Source: Larimichthys crocea (lineage: Eukaryota; Chordata; Actinopteri; Sciaenidae). From it: 64,000 bases of DNA. The stretch spans positions 13,271,409-13,335,408 of the forward strand of contig NC_040019.1 in the NCBI RefSeq assembly GCF_000972845.2, in the 5' to 3' direction. The stretch's first letter is position 1, and each line of letters starts with the position of its first letter. Positions 32,101-43,260 of this stretch are shown here, one piece after another. The notes under the pieces are model-generated. The model was given only the letters and a program-made list of their open reading frames with translations. It did not search any database and was not told the origin of the DNA. The position numbers and the translations under genes were made by a program.

Positions 32101-34535
32101 GTATGACTGTGGTCACATGACATCTCGTGGAGAGTTCTGCTTTGAATGTGCGACAGTTCATGTGAAGTTCACCTGAGGCTTCAGCGGTCTAAAGAAAGAG
32201 GATATTCAGCACGTCGTCATGACAACACATCATGATGACTCATGAACATGTCTTCCTGTCTGCAGGCTCAGAGCTCACGTCGCAGCCAGACCAACCTGCC
32301 CATCCTGATATTTCCTGAAGGTCAGAGCGCGCGGTGATGATGGTGATGGTGATGATGGTGGTTTCATGGTTGCATAACTCGTGTCTGTCTTGAACAGGAA
32401 CTTGTATCAACAAACGTCGGTCATGATGTTCAAAAGGGATTTTTGAATCGGAGGGACGATCTACCCCGGTGACAATCAAGGTGAAAAACACAACAATCGA
32501 TTAGTCCAATTCCACGACCCGCCCCTTATCACTCTCTGCTCCAATCATAGTTGAGCAGCCTCAGTCAGTACGGTCCACTTCCTTTACATAGAATGCTACG
32601 TGTTAGCTACATGTTAGCTCGTCTAAAAGTTAATTGAGCAAATGCTAGCCAGCTAGCTAAGTATTATGCTAATAAGTTAGCTAACATTTTGCTACAGAGC
32701 AAACTAGCTAGCTAATCCTTAACTAGGTATTGTAAGCTAAATATAGTTAACTAGCTTGCTAAGCTACATCGATCCTAACCTAAACTGTGTAATAAATGTA
32801 GAGTGTGTCTGACAGACATTACTGACACTGCAGCAGCACAGAGACTTTAATACAGTTAGTCAAAGGCAGCTTGAGGTTGCCGAGCAACCAGGGTCAGCTG
32901 CAGGTCAGAGCAATTAACTGCAGCTGTGCTCTGTCGGTGTGTGAGTGACTGCTGAGAGACACAGAAAATCTCTAAATGAAGGCCCCTCCAACTAGTGGAC
33001 ACTAATGCCAAACGGTAGGTGGTATCAAAAAGCCCAAATGAGCGTGAGCATCCTCATCTTGTCGACCATGTGAATGCTGAATTTCAGTGGTGGAAGTTAA
33101 AAAATGTGACCTGGGGAGAGAGAGAAAGAAACGGGTGCCCGTGCTCCTTGGGGAACTTTCCTCCCCTCCCAGTTTACATGGGAGTAGATGGGGCTGTCGG
33201 TGGGTGATCCTGGAGCATCAGTGCGTCTCCAGCCAAAACTATAAGTCTGACAGCTTCAGCAGTGATATCGCTGCGTAGCCCACGAATTTTCCTACGTTTC
33301 TATGTAGAAATTATTTCTGTAGAGTGACATTTGTGGCCACGAGAGCCGTTTGCAAATGTATTTTTTGACAAATGTTTCTCTCCCTCTCCACTCTAGCTCT
33401 GGAACATTCTACCAATACACACCCATTGTAAACTTTGCCGTGGTTTTTGGTGATTTTTGGTGAAACCGTTTGGTGAACACTAGTTAACTAGCTCGCTAAG
33501 CTACATCGATCCTTAACTAGCCAGTTAACATTGATAACTAATGTTAGCCAAACACGAGCTAAGTAGCTAGCTCATTAGCATCATTAGCTAGCTGTGTGCT
33601 AACGCGTGTCTCTTCTCAGTACGACGCTCGTTTCGGCGACGCGTTCTGGAACAGCGGCAAATACAACATGGTCAGTTACCTGCTCAGGATGATGACCAGC
33701 TGGGCCATCGTGGTTAACGTGTGGTACCTCCCCCCCATGACCATCCAGGTACGCACACCTGTCTGAAGCTAGCCTGGAGCTAATGCTAATCGCTAACTGC
33801 TAACCGTCTGTGTCTGCTTCAGTTAATGAAACTACACAGGAAGTGATCAGCTGACTGGAGAGGTCATGTGACAAACCATGTTCTGGTTTCAGGAGTCATG
33901 TGACCAAAGAAATGAAACTAACACTGGATGGTATATCTGTGTACTGTGTGTGTACTGTGTACTGTGTGTGTACTGTGTACTCTGTGTGTACTGTGTACTG
34001 TGTGTGTACTGTGTGTACCGTGTACTGTGTGTGTACTGTGTGTGTACTGTATGTGTACTGTGTGTGTACTGTGTACTGTGTGTGTACTCTGTGTGTACTG
34101 TGTGTACTGTGTACTGTGTGTGTACTGTATGTGTACTGTGTGTACTGTGTGTGTACTGTGTGTGTACTGTATGTACTCTGCGTGTACTCTGTGTGTGTAC
34201 TGTGTGTGTACTCTGTGTGAACTCTGTGTGTGTACTCTGTGTGTACTGTGTGTACTCTGTGTGTACTCTGCAGGACGGTGAGGATGCAGCTCAGTTTGCT
34301 AATAGAGTGAAATCTGCGATTGCTCATCAAGGAGGTCTGCTGGACCTGGCATGGTGAGGATCATCCACTGAGTACTCAGATTACTTCATTACACTTCACT
34401 TAGGTAGACAGTAATGAAGTACTTTGTGTACTTTTCAGGGACGGAGGACTGAAAAGAGGAAAAGTGAAGGAATCGTACAAAGAAGAGCAGCAGAAGAAGT
34501 ACAGCAGCATCATCGCCGGACACAACGGCCTGTAG
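27051..34535 (+). CDS. gpat3: GPAT3 (AGPAT9), glycerol-3-phosphate acyltransferase 3
   Basis: ER-membrane enzyme acylating glycerol-3-phosphate to lysophosphatidic acid, the first step of triglyceride synthesis. Exons: 27022/27051-27194, 27312-27378, about 30660-30946, 31382-31461, 31536-31623, 31711-31803, 31891-32005, 32266-32320, 32398-32480, 33620-33748, 34274-34353, 34439-34535. The N-terminal membrane segment contains FVVVFFIMLPAMFGLSLGV. Acyltransferase motif I is NHPTPID (31747 on) and motif III is FPEG/TCIN, split by an intron. Other family blocks are LSDAFYFYMK, NWLSELVHLTCYRIC, GGLMGVIQRSM, KYNMVSYLLRMMTSWAIV and DGGLKRGKVKESYKEEQQKK. Single-base indels break the frame in the exons between 30.6 and 32.5 kb, for example an apparent stop after RSM near 31937. 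First and last exons are clean, so the breaks look like sequencing errors. The exon at 27022 has a splice acceptor, so a 5' non-coding exon lies upstream, perhaps in the gap. Confidence 0.92.
27508..29110. repeat. 17-bp repeat AGTGAGTTAAAGTTTAC, 1.6 kb
   Basis: Clean units to about 27690, then heavily indel-ridden to 29110 and again briefly near 29220-29280. It fills much of GPAT3 intron 2 (27379 to about 30660). Confidence 0.95.
29143..29200. repeat. Poly(T) followed by poly(A)
   Basis: T run of more than 40 bases, then a short A run, embedded in the GPAT3 intron repeat. Confidence 0.9.
29865..30245. repeat. 21-bp repeat GACCATCAGAAACAAGGAGG
   Basis: About 17 units with GACCAGCAG variants and many indels, in GPAT3 intron 2. 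Bases 29280-29860 and 30250-30655 of this intron contain no feature I can name. Confidence 0.92.
33100..33435 (-). mobile_element. Unclassified interspersed repeat, copy 2 (inverted)
   Basis: Reverse complement matches 19910-20400, including an exact CGTAGGAAAATTCG (33295-33282). It lies in the 1.1-kb GPAT3 intron 32481-33619, flanked by GCTAGCTAA-rich sequence. Confidence 0.6.
33935..34272. repeat. GTGTGTACTGT repeat abutting a GPAT3 exon
   Basis: Units of GTGTGTACT, GTGTACTGT and GTGTACTCT, about 340 bp. It runs right up to the acceptor (CTCTGCAG) of the exon at 34274, so the polypyrimidine tract is part of the repeat. Confidence 0.95.
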
Positions 34536-34640
34536 ACACATCCTGGAGGTCCTGGAAGTCCCGCAGACCCTGGAAGTCCTGGAGGTCCTGGAAGTCCTGG
34601 AAGTCCTGGAGGTCCTGGAAGTCCTGGAGGTCCTGCAGGT
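34536..34640. repeat. 15-bp repeat GGTCCTGGAAGTCCT in the GPAT3 3' UTR
   Basis: Seven or so units starting directly after the GPAT3 stop codon. Confidence 0.9.
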
Positions 34641-34692
34641 TTGAGACAATCCTCCTGTCTCTGTGTGAACTGGATCAATCTGCATCGACATC

Positions 34693-34698
34693 ATTAAA
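34693..34698 (+). terminator. Possible GPAT3 poly(A) signal ATTAAA
   Basis: ATTAAA about 160 bases past the stop. A stronger AATAAA follows near 34910, so the transcript end is uncertain. Confidence 0.4.
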
Positions 34699-35200
34699 CT
34701 CTGATTTTAAAGTGCAGCGGCGAGTTTCCACCAGCAGGAGGCAGCATGAGACAACACACGGAGCTGAGAGCTGCTGAGGAGACGACCTGCTTCTTCTTCT
34801 GCTTCTTTTTAAATGTTTGTTTGTTTTCTGTCTGTTTGTTTTCTGTTTGTTTGTTTTCTGTCTGTTTCATTTATTTTTTATCTTTAATCAAACATCAAAA
34901 CTTTTGTTTAAATAAATCTGCTTTTTTTCTGTTTGTTTGTTTTTTGTCAAATTATTAAAAATTTCTGACAAAACGACAGAAAACTGAAAAAATAATTTAA
35001 AAAATTCAAAACATGACGTGGTCTAAGCTGTGGGTCGAGACCCGGCAGAAGGTCGCAGAGCGAGTGTGAGCGGTCACCTGCTGGATGTTTATTCAGCTTT
35101 TATAATATCAATACATGAATAATTATATAAATAGAATATATAATATAAATACGATATATAAATAGATAATAAATCTGATATATAAATAAAAAATCTGTCT

Positions 35201-35265
35201 CCTCTGTAAGTCGCTTTGGATAAAAGCATCTGCTAAATGCAATGTAATGTAATGTAATAAAATAA
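35201..35265 (+). mobile_element. Teleost retroposon 3' tail
   Basis: Contains GTCGCTTTGGATAAAAGCAT and CTGCTAAATG followed by AATGT repeats, a 3' tail very common in fish genomes. Only the tail is recognisable. Duplicate at 43262-43321. Bases 34700-35200 are AT-rich with nothing else recognised. Confidence 0.75.
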
Positions 35266-36599
35266 TATAAATAAATGAAAGGACGCAGCAGAAGAAGAAA
35301 AATTAAATGAAACTGATAAACATGAACATTATTACATAAATTAATGATGGACACAAACAGCGATTATTAAAGGATGATGTCCACATCAGTTAAGTCAGAC
35401 TAATTTTTACATTTTATTTAAAAAAACATTAAACGAGTTTTGACTTCCTCTAACATAAACATAAAATACACAAGACACAAAGTACACACAGACCTGTGTA
35501 TAGTTACTTGCACTGTTATAAATACTACAGTATAAAATATACTAAAGTATCAAAAGTACTGACGGAATACATGTTACTGAAATAATTATTTAATAGAATA
35601 ATGTTATTTATGGTTATGTGTTTTAAAGCTGCAGCTGTTGGTCGTTCATTAAATTCATTTTTTACAGTGTGCTGCTGTGGATCATCAGATAATTCATAAT
35701 ATATTAAATTAAAGTTAAATTCACGTTTCTCTCAGCAGTAAATGTACTTAGTTACTCTCTCCTGTCGGCCGCGTTTAAACTCACTTTTCTTCTCATGATT
35801 TTATTTTTCCAGCGTCGACGTTCATAGAGACATTTTTCTTTTCTCAAAATAAAATGCTGATTCAAATAATACAGATTTTTAAACAATAAAAAAAAATATA
35901 TTTCTGTGAACAGACGATGGATGTTTAATTTGACTTTAGATGAATCCAACATTCATGAGATTCTGTAAAACTGATCAGTTTAAATAGAAGCTTTTAAAAA
36001 AGATCAAAACATGAGAAAAAATTAAAATAACTGGAAATATGAACACAAAATCTGCTGCAGCGTTATTTATGAATATGTATAAATATGAAATACATGTGTC
36101 TGATTTAATTCACTTTCATATTGAATGATATATTTTTTGTGTCGTTCTCTTGTTAAATTCTAAAATATGTAAATCATTTATTTTTATTTACTTGATGTTT
36201 TTATCTCTACTACACAAATAAAAGCACAGACTGAGTCGGCATCCTTTATTTGACAGAATCTTTTTGTGTATATTTTATTTATTGATATTTTACAGCTGCT
36301 GCTGGCGCAGATGTTTCTTTAATAGTTTGAGACGTTTTTATAGAAAACAGATGAACACGCAGTAAAATAACCTCCGCAGATATGAAACCATCAGCTGATT
36401 ATTCAGGCTCGTCTCATGTGATGGAGGCGGCGGGTGGATGTGGGTGGATGGATGGATGGGAAGAATGGGGTAAACGGCACACAGCTGAGTCGGGGCGCGA
36501 CAGTTTACTGTGACGGTGCTTTAATAAAGAAAGCAGAGACTGTGAAATAACATGGAGTTATTCTTCCACACACAGCCGAGCCTCCACCACCGCCTCCAC

Positions 36600-37200
36600 C
36601 TCCTCCACCTCCCGCCTGTAATAACATCCTGCAAACTCAAATTGCTTGAACAGAAATTTTGTTCTCCCCTAACAGATTGTGAATTATTAATAGGATCTAA
36701 AGCCGATTCATAACCGATTGTTGAGGTGGGACTCTTGGCGAGCGATGCCCGCCACACCATTTACTGTGATGTATGTGTCTGCACATTTTATATCCAATTT
36801 AATGTGATTCAGATAGATTTCAGAGGGACATCATAAAAGGCATTGGACTGACCCGACTGTACGCTGCACACGAGCGGCCCGTATGGCCCAATATGTTGAT
36901 TTGATTTACTCTTACCCTCACAGTGATCTATACAAATGCAATGCAGGTACACTAAGTAAATATGAAACATTTCCAAATTGAATAGAGTCCACAGAGGACA
37001 TCATTTAAATGACGCTGTGCTGGGAAGCGAGCAGCCCGACCACCACAGGCTAAATGACTGCAGCTCTCTGAGAGGTCGCCATTAGTTAGAGTGTAATGCC
37101 TTTAAATACATTGTTCTGCTGTAACGTGTACTGATGCCCAGCGATCGAAAACAAACCATGTCCGTAATCAGAGCGCTGCGGCAATGTGACCACGACCAGT
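36600..37200. promoter_or_regulatory. Candidate conserved non-coding element
   Basis: Non-repetitive, balanced-composition block with no coding frame, containing TATTAATAGGATC, CATTTAAATGACG and GATTTGATTTACTC. Repeated at 44690-45310 in the duplicate. It looks like a vertebrate regulatory element by texture only; no alignment was possible. Confidence 0.4.
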
Positions 37201-37924
37201 CACTGAACAGCTGATCGCTTTATTACAATCAATACATGTTATATTCAGTATTAAATATATAAGAAAATATTAAAGCTCTGACTTCACGACACACGTCTTA
37301 AATAACGAACTAAAAGTGTAACCGTACGCAGACGAGGCTCCGTTATACACGCAAAGTATTCAATATTATCTTCATTTATTCAGTTCAGCTACAGAAATAA
37401 AAAAAATATAGAATGAAATATGATGGTATAAAATCTCTCTTTATATTATTTATTCATAGTTCAGCTACAGAAATAAAATATTAAAGCTTCGTGACGGAAG
37501 ATTCATCAGACGCTTTATCTTTCAGGTTCACACAGAAAATAACAAAATAAAAAGTCAGAGTGTAACGTACGCAGAGACGCTTCGTTATCTCGTTACGTGA
37601 AACGCGATCGTCAGACGTTTCAGATTTTTGTTCTTTAGTTTGAAACATTCATGTGAATATTATTATTTATATAATATTGTCTCTTAAATCACGCTCAATT
37701 AATTTAGATATGAATTATTCATTCATTCATATTTGTGTTATTATATGGTAATAATCATTTTGTTTGATTTTACAGTTTTTTTTTCAGTTTCTTAAACACA
37801 GTTTTGCAAACTGGGCTGGTTTCATCAAAACGCCTCATATATCCTGAATGAAAACACTGCAACCAGAATCTAACTCCTGCACCAGGTGGCACACACTTCA
37901 TTCGTATGAGATAGTGAATATATT

Positions 37925-38100
37925 GGTAGAAGGATGCTGAGTTTTGAACTGCCAGACAGGAGGAGGCCTAGAGAGACCAAAAAGGGGGTTATGGATGCAG
38001 TGAAAGAGGACATGAAGGTAGCTGGGTGTGAGAGAAGAGGATGCAGAAGACAGGGTTAGATGGAGGCAGCTGATTCGCTGTGGCGACCCCTGATGGGAAA
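37925..38100 (+). mobile_element. 5'-truncated RTE-type LINE 3' end
   Basis: Carries the last residues of a non-LTR retrotransposon ORF; in the cleaner duplicate (46075-46230) this reads DAVKEDMKVAGVREEDAEDR and VRWRQLIRCGDP then a stop. It is followed by a GAAGAA tail (about 38113-38140). This copy has a frameshift. Confidence 0.75.
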
Positions 38101-38242
38101 ATCCCAAAGGGAGAGAGAAGAAGAAGAAGAAGAAAGAAGACACTCTGCCGGGCAGAATGAAGCTCTCTCATCTTAGTATCTTTTCCATCAAACTGACAGA
38201 GTTCAAACCTGTGGAGCATTCTTCAGATTGTTCACATGCACA

Positions 38243-38243
<1 letters not shown>

Positions 38244-38300
<57 letters not shown>
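38244..38300. repeat. (AT)n microsatellite
   Basis: About 57 bases of alternating AT; shorter and interrupted in the duplicate at 46379-46435. Confidence 0.95.
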
Positions 38301-38302
<2 letters not shown>

Positions 38303-38799
38303 ATATTTGTGGTTAACATGCGCCATAACACCTGTTGGTGGCCATGAGCTCATGTGTGGTCATTTTAAATGCAAACATGTGACTATTGTCAGTAACTTGA
38401 AAAAGTTTCCAATGTTTTTAAAGTTTTGGAGACTGTAGATGTAACATCCATGTCAGTGTGTGTGTGTGTGTGTGTGGTGTGTGTGTGGTGTGGTGGTTCA
38501 TACGTGTTCATACATACGTTGAGGCAGTCATGCTGGATCGGATCAAACTGACCACGGATCAGTCACGCCACACACACAAATCAGCTGACTGGCAGAGGGG
38601 GCGGGGCTCGTTTACATCGTCCAACCACAGCAGCTTTAATTGGTCAGCATTGATTAGAGTCCGTCTGTGGTTGAATTTAGTTCAGAACTCAATTATGTAC
38701 TCGTGCTGTGATTGGACGCCCACCGCTGACCCCGCCCCCCTCTCAGTCCGTGGCAGAGGCGGAGTCCCGTGAAAAATGTCCTCCTGTGAGTACATGAAG

Positions 38800-39370
38800 G
38801 TGTGAAATTGCAGACTCCTTTTGGCCTCGGCCTCGTGCTCAGAGGTATTTCTTCTTTATTGACAGAGCAGCGCGAGTGGGGCTGCCGCTGCCGGCTCGCC
38901 ACATCCCCAACCTTGATTGCTTTGTTTCCAGGTCACTCTATCTATCGCTGCAACTTTCCAATTCTCTCAGGCTGCTTGTATGAAGAAAGACGGCGGCGGC
39001 GGCTCCTGGGAAATGTACACAAAAGAAACACGCTCAGAGCTTCTCACTTTCACGCTCAGCGGGCGACACAACATCCTGTCAACGCCTCTCCACACCACCA
39101 TGCAACTTCATCAAAGGAATAATCAAATAAACGCTCGCTTCATTAATAGAAATTATCTTAGCATGAAGATTAATATGCATTTAAACTTATGAGAGTGGTT
39201 TTTGGTATGGATGTGAGCAGGACATGATGGATGGCGAGGGCGCCGTGATGAATGGAGAAAGCAGCGGAACTAAATTGAAAGTGTACTCATCCGTTAGCTC
39301 CGAACAACTAATGATAAATTGAGCGGTCACGTCAAACAATGTGCTGAGCGACGGCGAGCCGACAGTAGAA
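38800..39370. promoter_or_regulatory. Candidate conserved non-coding element
   Basis: Unique-looking block with CTTCATTAAT, TTAATATGCATTTAAAC and AACTAATGATAAATTGAG, no frame conserved between the two copies (duplicate at 46915-47520). Regulatory role inferred from texture and setting only. Confidence 0.35.
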
Positions 39371-39544
39371 AAACATGATCAATAATCACGTCAATAATTA
39401 TCGTCTGCGTTCTCGACTACGTACAAATACTTCAAGCTTACTGATGTAAAAGTACACGAATATTTCAAAACATCCAAAAATCTGAATGGAACTATTTCCT
39501 CAAAAAAGTGACTTTCCCCTCTGCACCAACCATCAACCTCCGCG

Positions 39545-41180
39545 CCGGAGACTACGTCCAGTTTTAGACAGTCTGCGGGGACGTCACGGAGACTGCATCC
39601 AGTTTTAGACAGTCTCGGGACGTCACGGAGACTACGTCCAGGTTTTAGACAGTCTGCGGGGACGCCACGGAGACTACGTCCAGGTTTTAGACAGTCTGCG
39701 GGGACGTCACGGAGACTACGTCCAGGTTTTAGACAGTCTGCGGGGACGTCACGGAGACTACGTCCAGGTTTTAGACAGTCTGCGGGGACGTCACGGAGAC
39801 TACGTCCAGGTTTTAGACAGTCTGCGGGGACGTCACGGAGGCTACGTCCAGGTTTTAGACAGTCTGCGGGGACTCACGGAGCTGCATCCAGGTTTTAGAC
39901 AGTCTGCGGGGACGTCCAGGAGACTACGTCCAGGTTTTAGACAGTCTGCGGACGTCACGGAGACTACGTCCAGGTTTTAGACAGTCTGCGGGGACGTCAC
40001 GGAGACTATGTCCAGGTTTTAGACAGTCTGCGGGGACGTCACGGAGACTAACCAGGTTTAGACAGTCTGCGGGGACGTCACGGAACTAGTCCAGGTTTTA
40101 GACAGTCTGCGGGGACGTCACAGAGACACGTCAGGTCTTAGACAGTCTGTGGGGACGTCACAGAGACTACGTCCAGGTCTTAGACAGTCTGCGAGGACGT
40201 CCGAAGACTAGTCCAGGTTTTAGACAGTCTGCGGGGACGTCACGGAGACTACGTCCAGGTTTTAACAGTCTGCGGGGACGTCACGGAGACTACGTCCAGG
40301 TTTTAGACAGTCTGCGGGGACGTCACGGAGACTACGTCCAGGTTTTAGACAGTCTGCGGGGACGTCACGGAGACTACGTCCAGGTTTTAGACAGTCTGCG
40401 GGGACGTCACGGAGATATGTCCAGTTTTAGACAGTCTGCGGGGACGTCACGGAGACTACGTCCAGGTTTTAGACAGTCTGCGGGACGTCACGGAGACTAC
40501 TCCAGGTTTTAGACATCTGCGGGGACGTCACGGAGACTACGTCCAGGTCTTAGACAGTCTGTGGGGACGTCACAGAGACTACGTCCAGGTCTTAGACAGT
40601 CTGCGGGACGTCACGAAGACTAGTCCAGGTTTTAGACAGTCTGCGGGACTCACGAAGACATGTCCAGGTTTTAGACAGTCTGCGGGGACGTCACGAAGAC
40701 TATGTCCAGGTTTTAGACAGTCTGCGAGGACGTCACGAAGACTATGTCCAGTTTTGACAGTCTGCGAGGACGTCACGAAGCATGTCGGTTTTAGACAGTC
40801 TGCGGGGACGTCACGGAGACTACGTCCAGGTGTTAGACAGTCTGCGGGGACTCACGGAGACTACGTCCAGGTTTTAACAGTCTGGGGACGTCACGGAGAC
40901 TACGTCCAGGTTTTAGACAGTCTGCGGGGACGTAACGGAGACTACGTCCAGGTTTTTAGACAGTCTGCGGGGACGTCACGGAGACACGTCCAGGTTTTAG
41001 ACAGTCTGGCGGGGACGTCACGGAGACTACGTCCAGGTTTTTAGACAGCTGCGGGGATGTCACGGAGACTACGTCCAGGTCTTAGACAGTCTGTGGGGAC
41101 GTCACAGAGACTACGTCCAGGTCTTAGACAGTCTGCGAGGACGTCACGAAGGACTACGTCCAGGTTTTAGACAGTCTGGG
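39545..41180. repeat. 42-bp minisatellite, about 39 units
   Basis: Unit contains GTCCAGGTTTTAGACAGTCT, GCGGGGACGTCAC and GGAGACTAC. Main array of the dispersed family; the duplicate segment has it at 47698-49255. Confidence 0.96.
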
Positions 41181-41847
41181 GGAGTTTTTCTGACAGGTTC
41201 ATTTATTTATTTTTCTTCATTAGAAAAATCGACTTCTTGTGATGCTCACAAACATTATTCAATGTTTACAAATGTTCTTTTTATGTTGATGAAGCTGCAG
41301 TAAGTTGTCCCCGCTCTTAATCCTGCATACTTTAAGCCTAATATAATGTGAACAGGTGAGTTGTATATAAATTCACCCTCAGTACAGTTGTCATGAACGG
41401 GGAAATTAGCTACAGAGACCAAAACTGTTTTTGTCCCAGGCTGTAAACATGTTTATTTCTGCTGTGAAGTTGGACATTTGGGACATGGGGACTTATGGAG
41501 ACTGACTCACTGCTGGAGCCAGCCTCAGGTGGACGTTAGAGGAATGCAGGTTGTTTCACGTCACGTTTTGTCTTGGCGGCTGAGGAAATAAATAAATTGT
41601 ACATCGTTTGAAGCTTAATGAACCAATCCCTGTCCTGGACAGAGTGGACACGCCCACCTCATTATCATATTAAAAATAAAAATAAAAACTGTAAAATAAT
41701 TAAAAGAAATTAAAAATAAACTGACTTTAAAAAAATCAAACGTCTTAAATAGTTTTGAATGTTTTTCTTTATTCTGGTGAATCCAGACGTTCATGTCTCT
41801 GCTACAGCACGCAACGCTCGAATTCATCTGGCCCTGAGGAGGAAGGA

Positions 41848-41966
41848 ATGAAGGAATTAAATAAATGAATGAATGAAATGAAGGAATAAATAAATTAAAT
41901 AAATAAATGAATGAAGGAATAATAAATGAATGAATGAATGAAGGAATAAATAAATAAATGAATGTG
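41848..41966. repeat. GAATGAATAAAT tetranucleotide array
   Basis: AATG/AATA units; longer (about 165 bp) in the duplicate at 49925-50090. Confidence 0.93.
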
Positions 41967-42039
41967 AAGGTTGAGCAGTGTGCTCAGTTTCAGCGGAGCG
42001 GCTCGCTCTGTAACTCCCGGAGAAATGAATACTTTTTTT

Positions 42040-42790
42040 ATTTGTGGGGACGGCCCCCGGGCCCCCGGACAATGTTGATGGATGATGTTTTAATGCTGCT
42101 GAATGTTATTTTTACGAACAGGGAAACACTAAAATTTGGACTTCATTGCCAATGATTGTGGCCGCTTGCATCAGCTCTGCGGCGCTGGCGGCGGCGCGCT
42201 GCCCATGAATAATCGGCGCTCGCAGCATGTTACTCTGCAGAAAGCAATTCCTCGGATAGATTGGCAGAAGTATTGTCTCCACGCTGTTTCTGGCCGCTGC
42301 AATCTTAATACATTTAGATAAGTTTAAACGCTCAGCAGAGAGACGCTTATTCTTACATCTGGATTCATATCCTCCGTCAGATTCATCATTAGCTTTTATG
42401 CAAGACGACGAAGAGGCCGGCCGTCATTAACACGAGATGCAACAGTGTGTCCCTCCTCGTCCTTTATCCTCCGTCATATTTTCATCCTCCTTTCGGACTG
42501 ACTGGAATTATTCAGATTTGTGCAAATGACTTGTTTTCATTTTCCCCCCTCGCAGTGGAAATTGAAAGTGACCCAGCGTGACCTCGTCTATTACTCAAGC
42601 TAAATTGCGTTGAACGTTCGGCGGATCATGTGAGCACGCCGGGCTTTGTTAACCGCCGAGCTGTGGACCTGCAGATCCAGAGCATCTGTAGCAGTTTGGA
42701 AGAATCGCCGTGTTACGACCTCGCACTCCACGCTCTCATGAAGCCCCATTTAAATATTCTCCACAGAACAAAAGCAATCATGTTCAGAGC
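42040..42790. promoter_or_regulatory. Candidate conserved non-coding element
   Basis: About 750 bp of complex sequence with CCCATGAATAATCGG, GCTTTTATGCAAGACG and CCCCATTTAAATATTCTCC. Repeated at 50160-50930. Frames differ between copies, which argues against coding. Regulatory role is inference. Confidence 0.45.
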
Positions 42791-42795
42791 GCGGC

Positions 42796-42886
42796 GCCGG
42801 GTCAGGGGCCGCCGCCCACCGGGGGCCGCCCGCGGGGGCCGCCCGCCGGGGGCCGCCCGCGGGGGCCGCCCGCCGGGAGCCGCTAG
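42796..42886. repeat. GGGGGCCGCCCGCC GC-rich repeat
   Basis: Six or so units of about 14 bp, pure GC; shorter in the duplicate (50935-51010). Confidence 0.9.
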
Positions 42887-43094
42887 TCTAAGTTGAGTTT
42901 TTCAAGAAATTTTTCAGTTTAGAAGTCGGTGACAGCGACACAGAGAGGGCGTTCAACCAATCAGAGCCGAGCACAGTGCCTATAAACTTTACATAAAGTT
43001 ATTAATGAACTGCTCATTGATTAAACAGGTCACATGACTGATCAATTTTTCTAAACTTTTCATTGAATGTTCTTTCAAGGTGTCGGTGGGCTCG

Positions 43095-43104
43095 NNNNNN
43101 NNNN
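43095..43104. other. Assembly gap (10 N)
   Basis: Placeholder gap between the two copies of the 7.9-kb segment. Confidence 1.
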
Positions 43105-43260
43105 AAAGTGATCTATTTTTGAAAGTAATCTATTATTTTTGAGAGTAATCTTACTTTATTACTCTATTTTTAGAGTAATCAATTACTTTCTAAAGTAATC
43201 TATTACCTTTGAAGGTAATCTATTTAAAATTAATTTTATCTTTAAATGTAATCTATTGTG
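43105..43260. repeat. AAAGTAATCTATTA irregular repeat
   Basis: Seven or eight AT-rich units built on GTAATCTATTA just right of the gap, absent from the first copy. Confidence 0.8.

Larger units (their letters stand above)
35200..43094. repeat. 7.9-kb segment, first copy
   Basis: The whole segment recurs at 43261-51234 in the same order and orientation, differing mostly by 1-2 base indels and by VNTR length. The first copy joins GPAT3 on its left and stops at a 10-N gap; the second starts just after the gap. This is the pattern of two overlapping contig ends that were not merged. Confidence 0.9.

Noticed and set aside
42630..42896. 88-codon frame in the GC-rich block
   Set aside because: The frame is not kept in the duplicate at 50700-51010 and ends in a GGGGCCGCC repeat.
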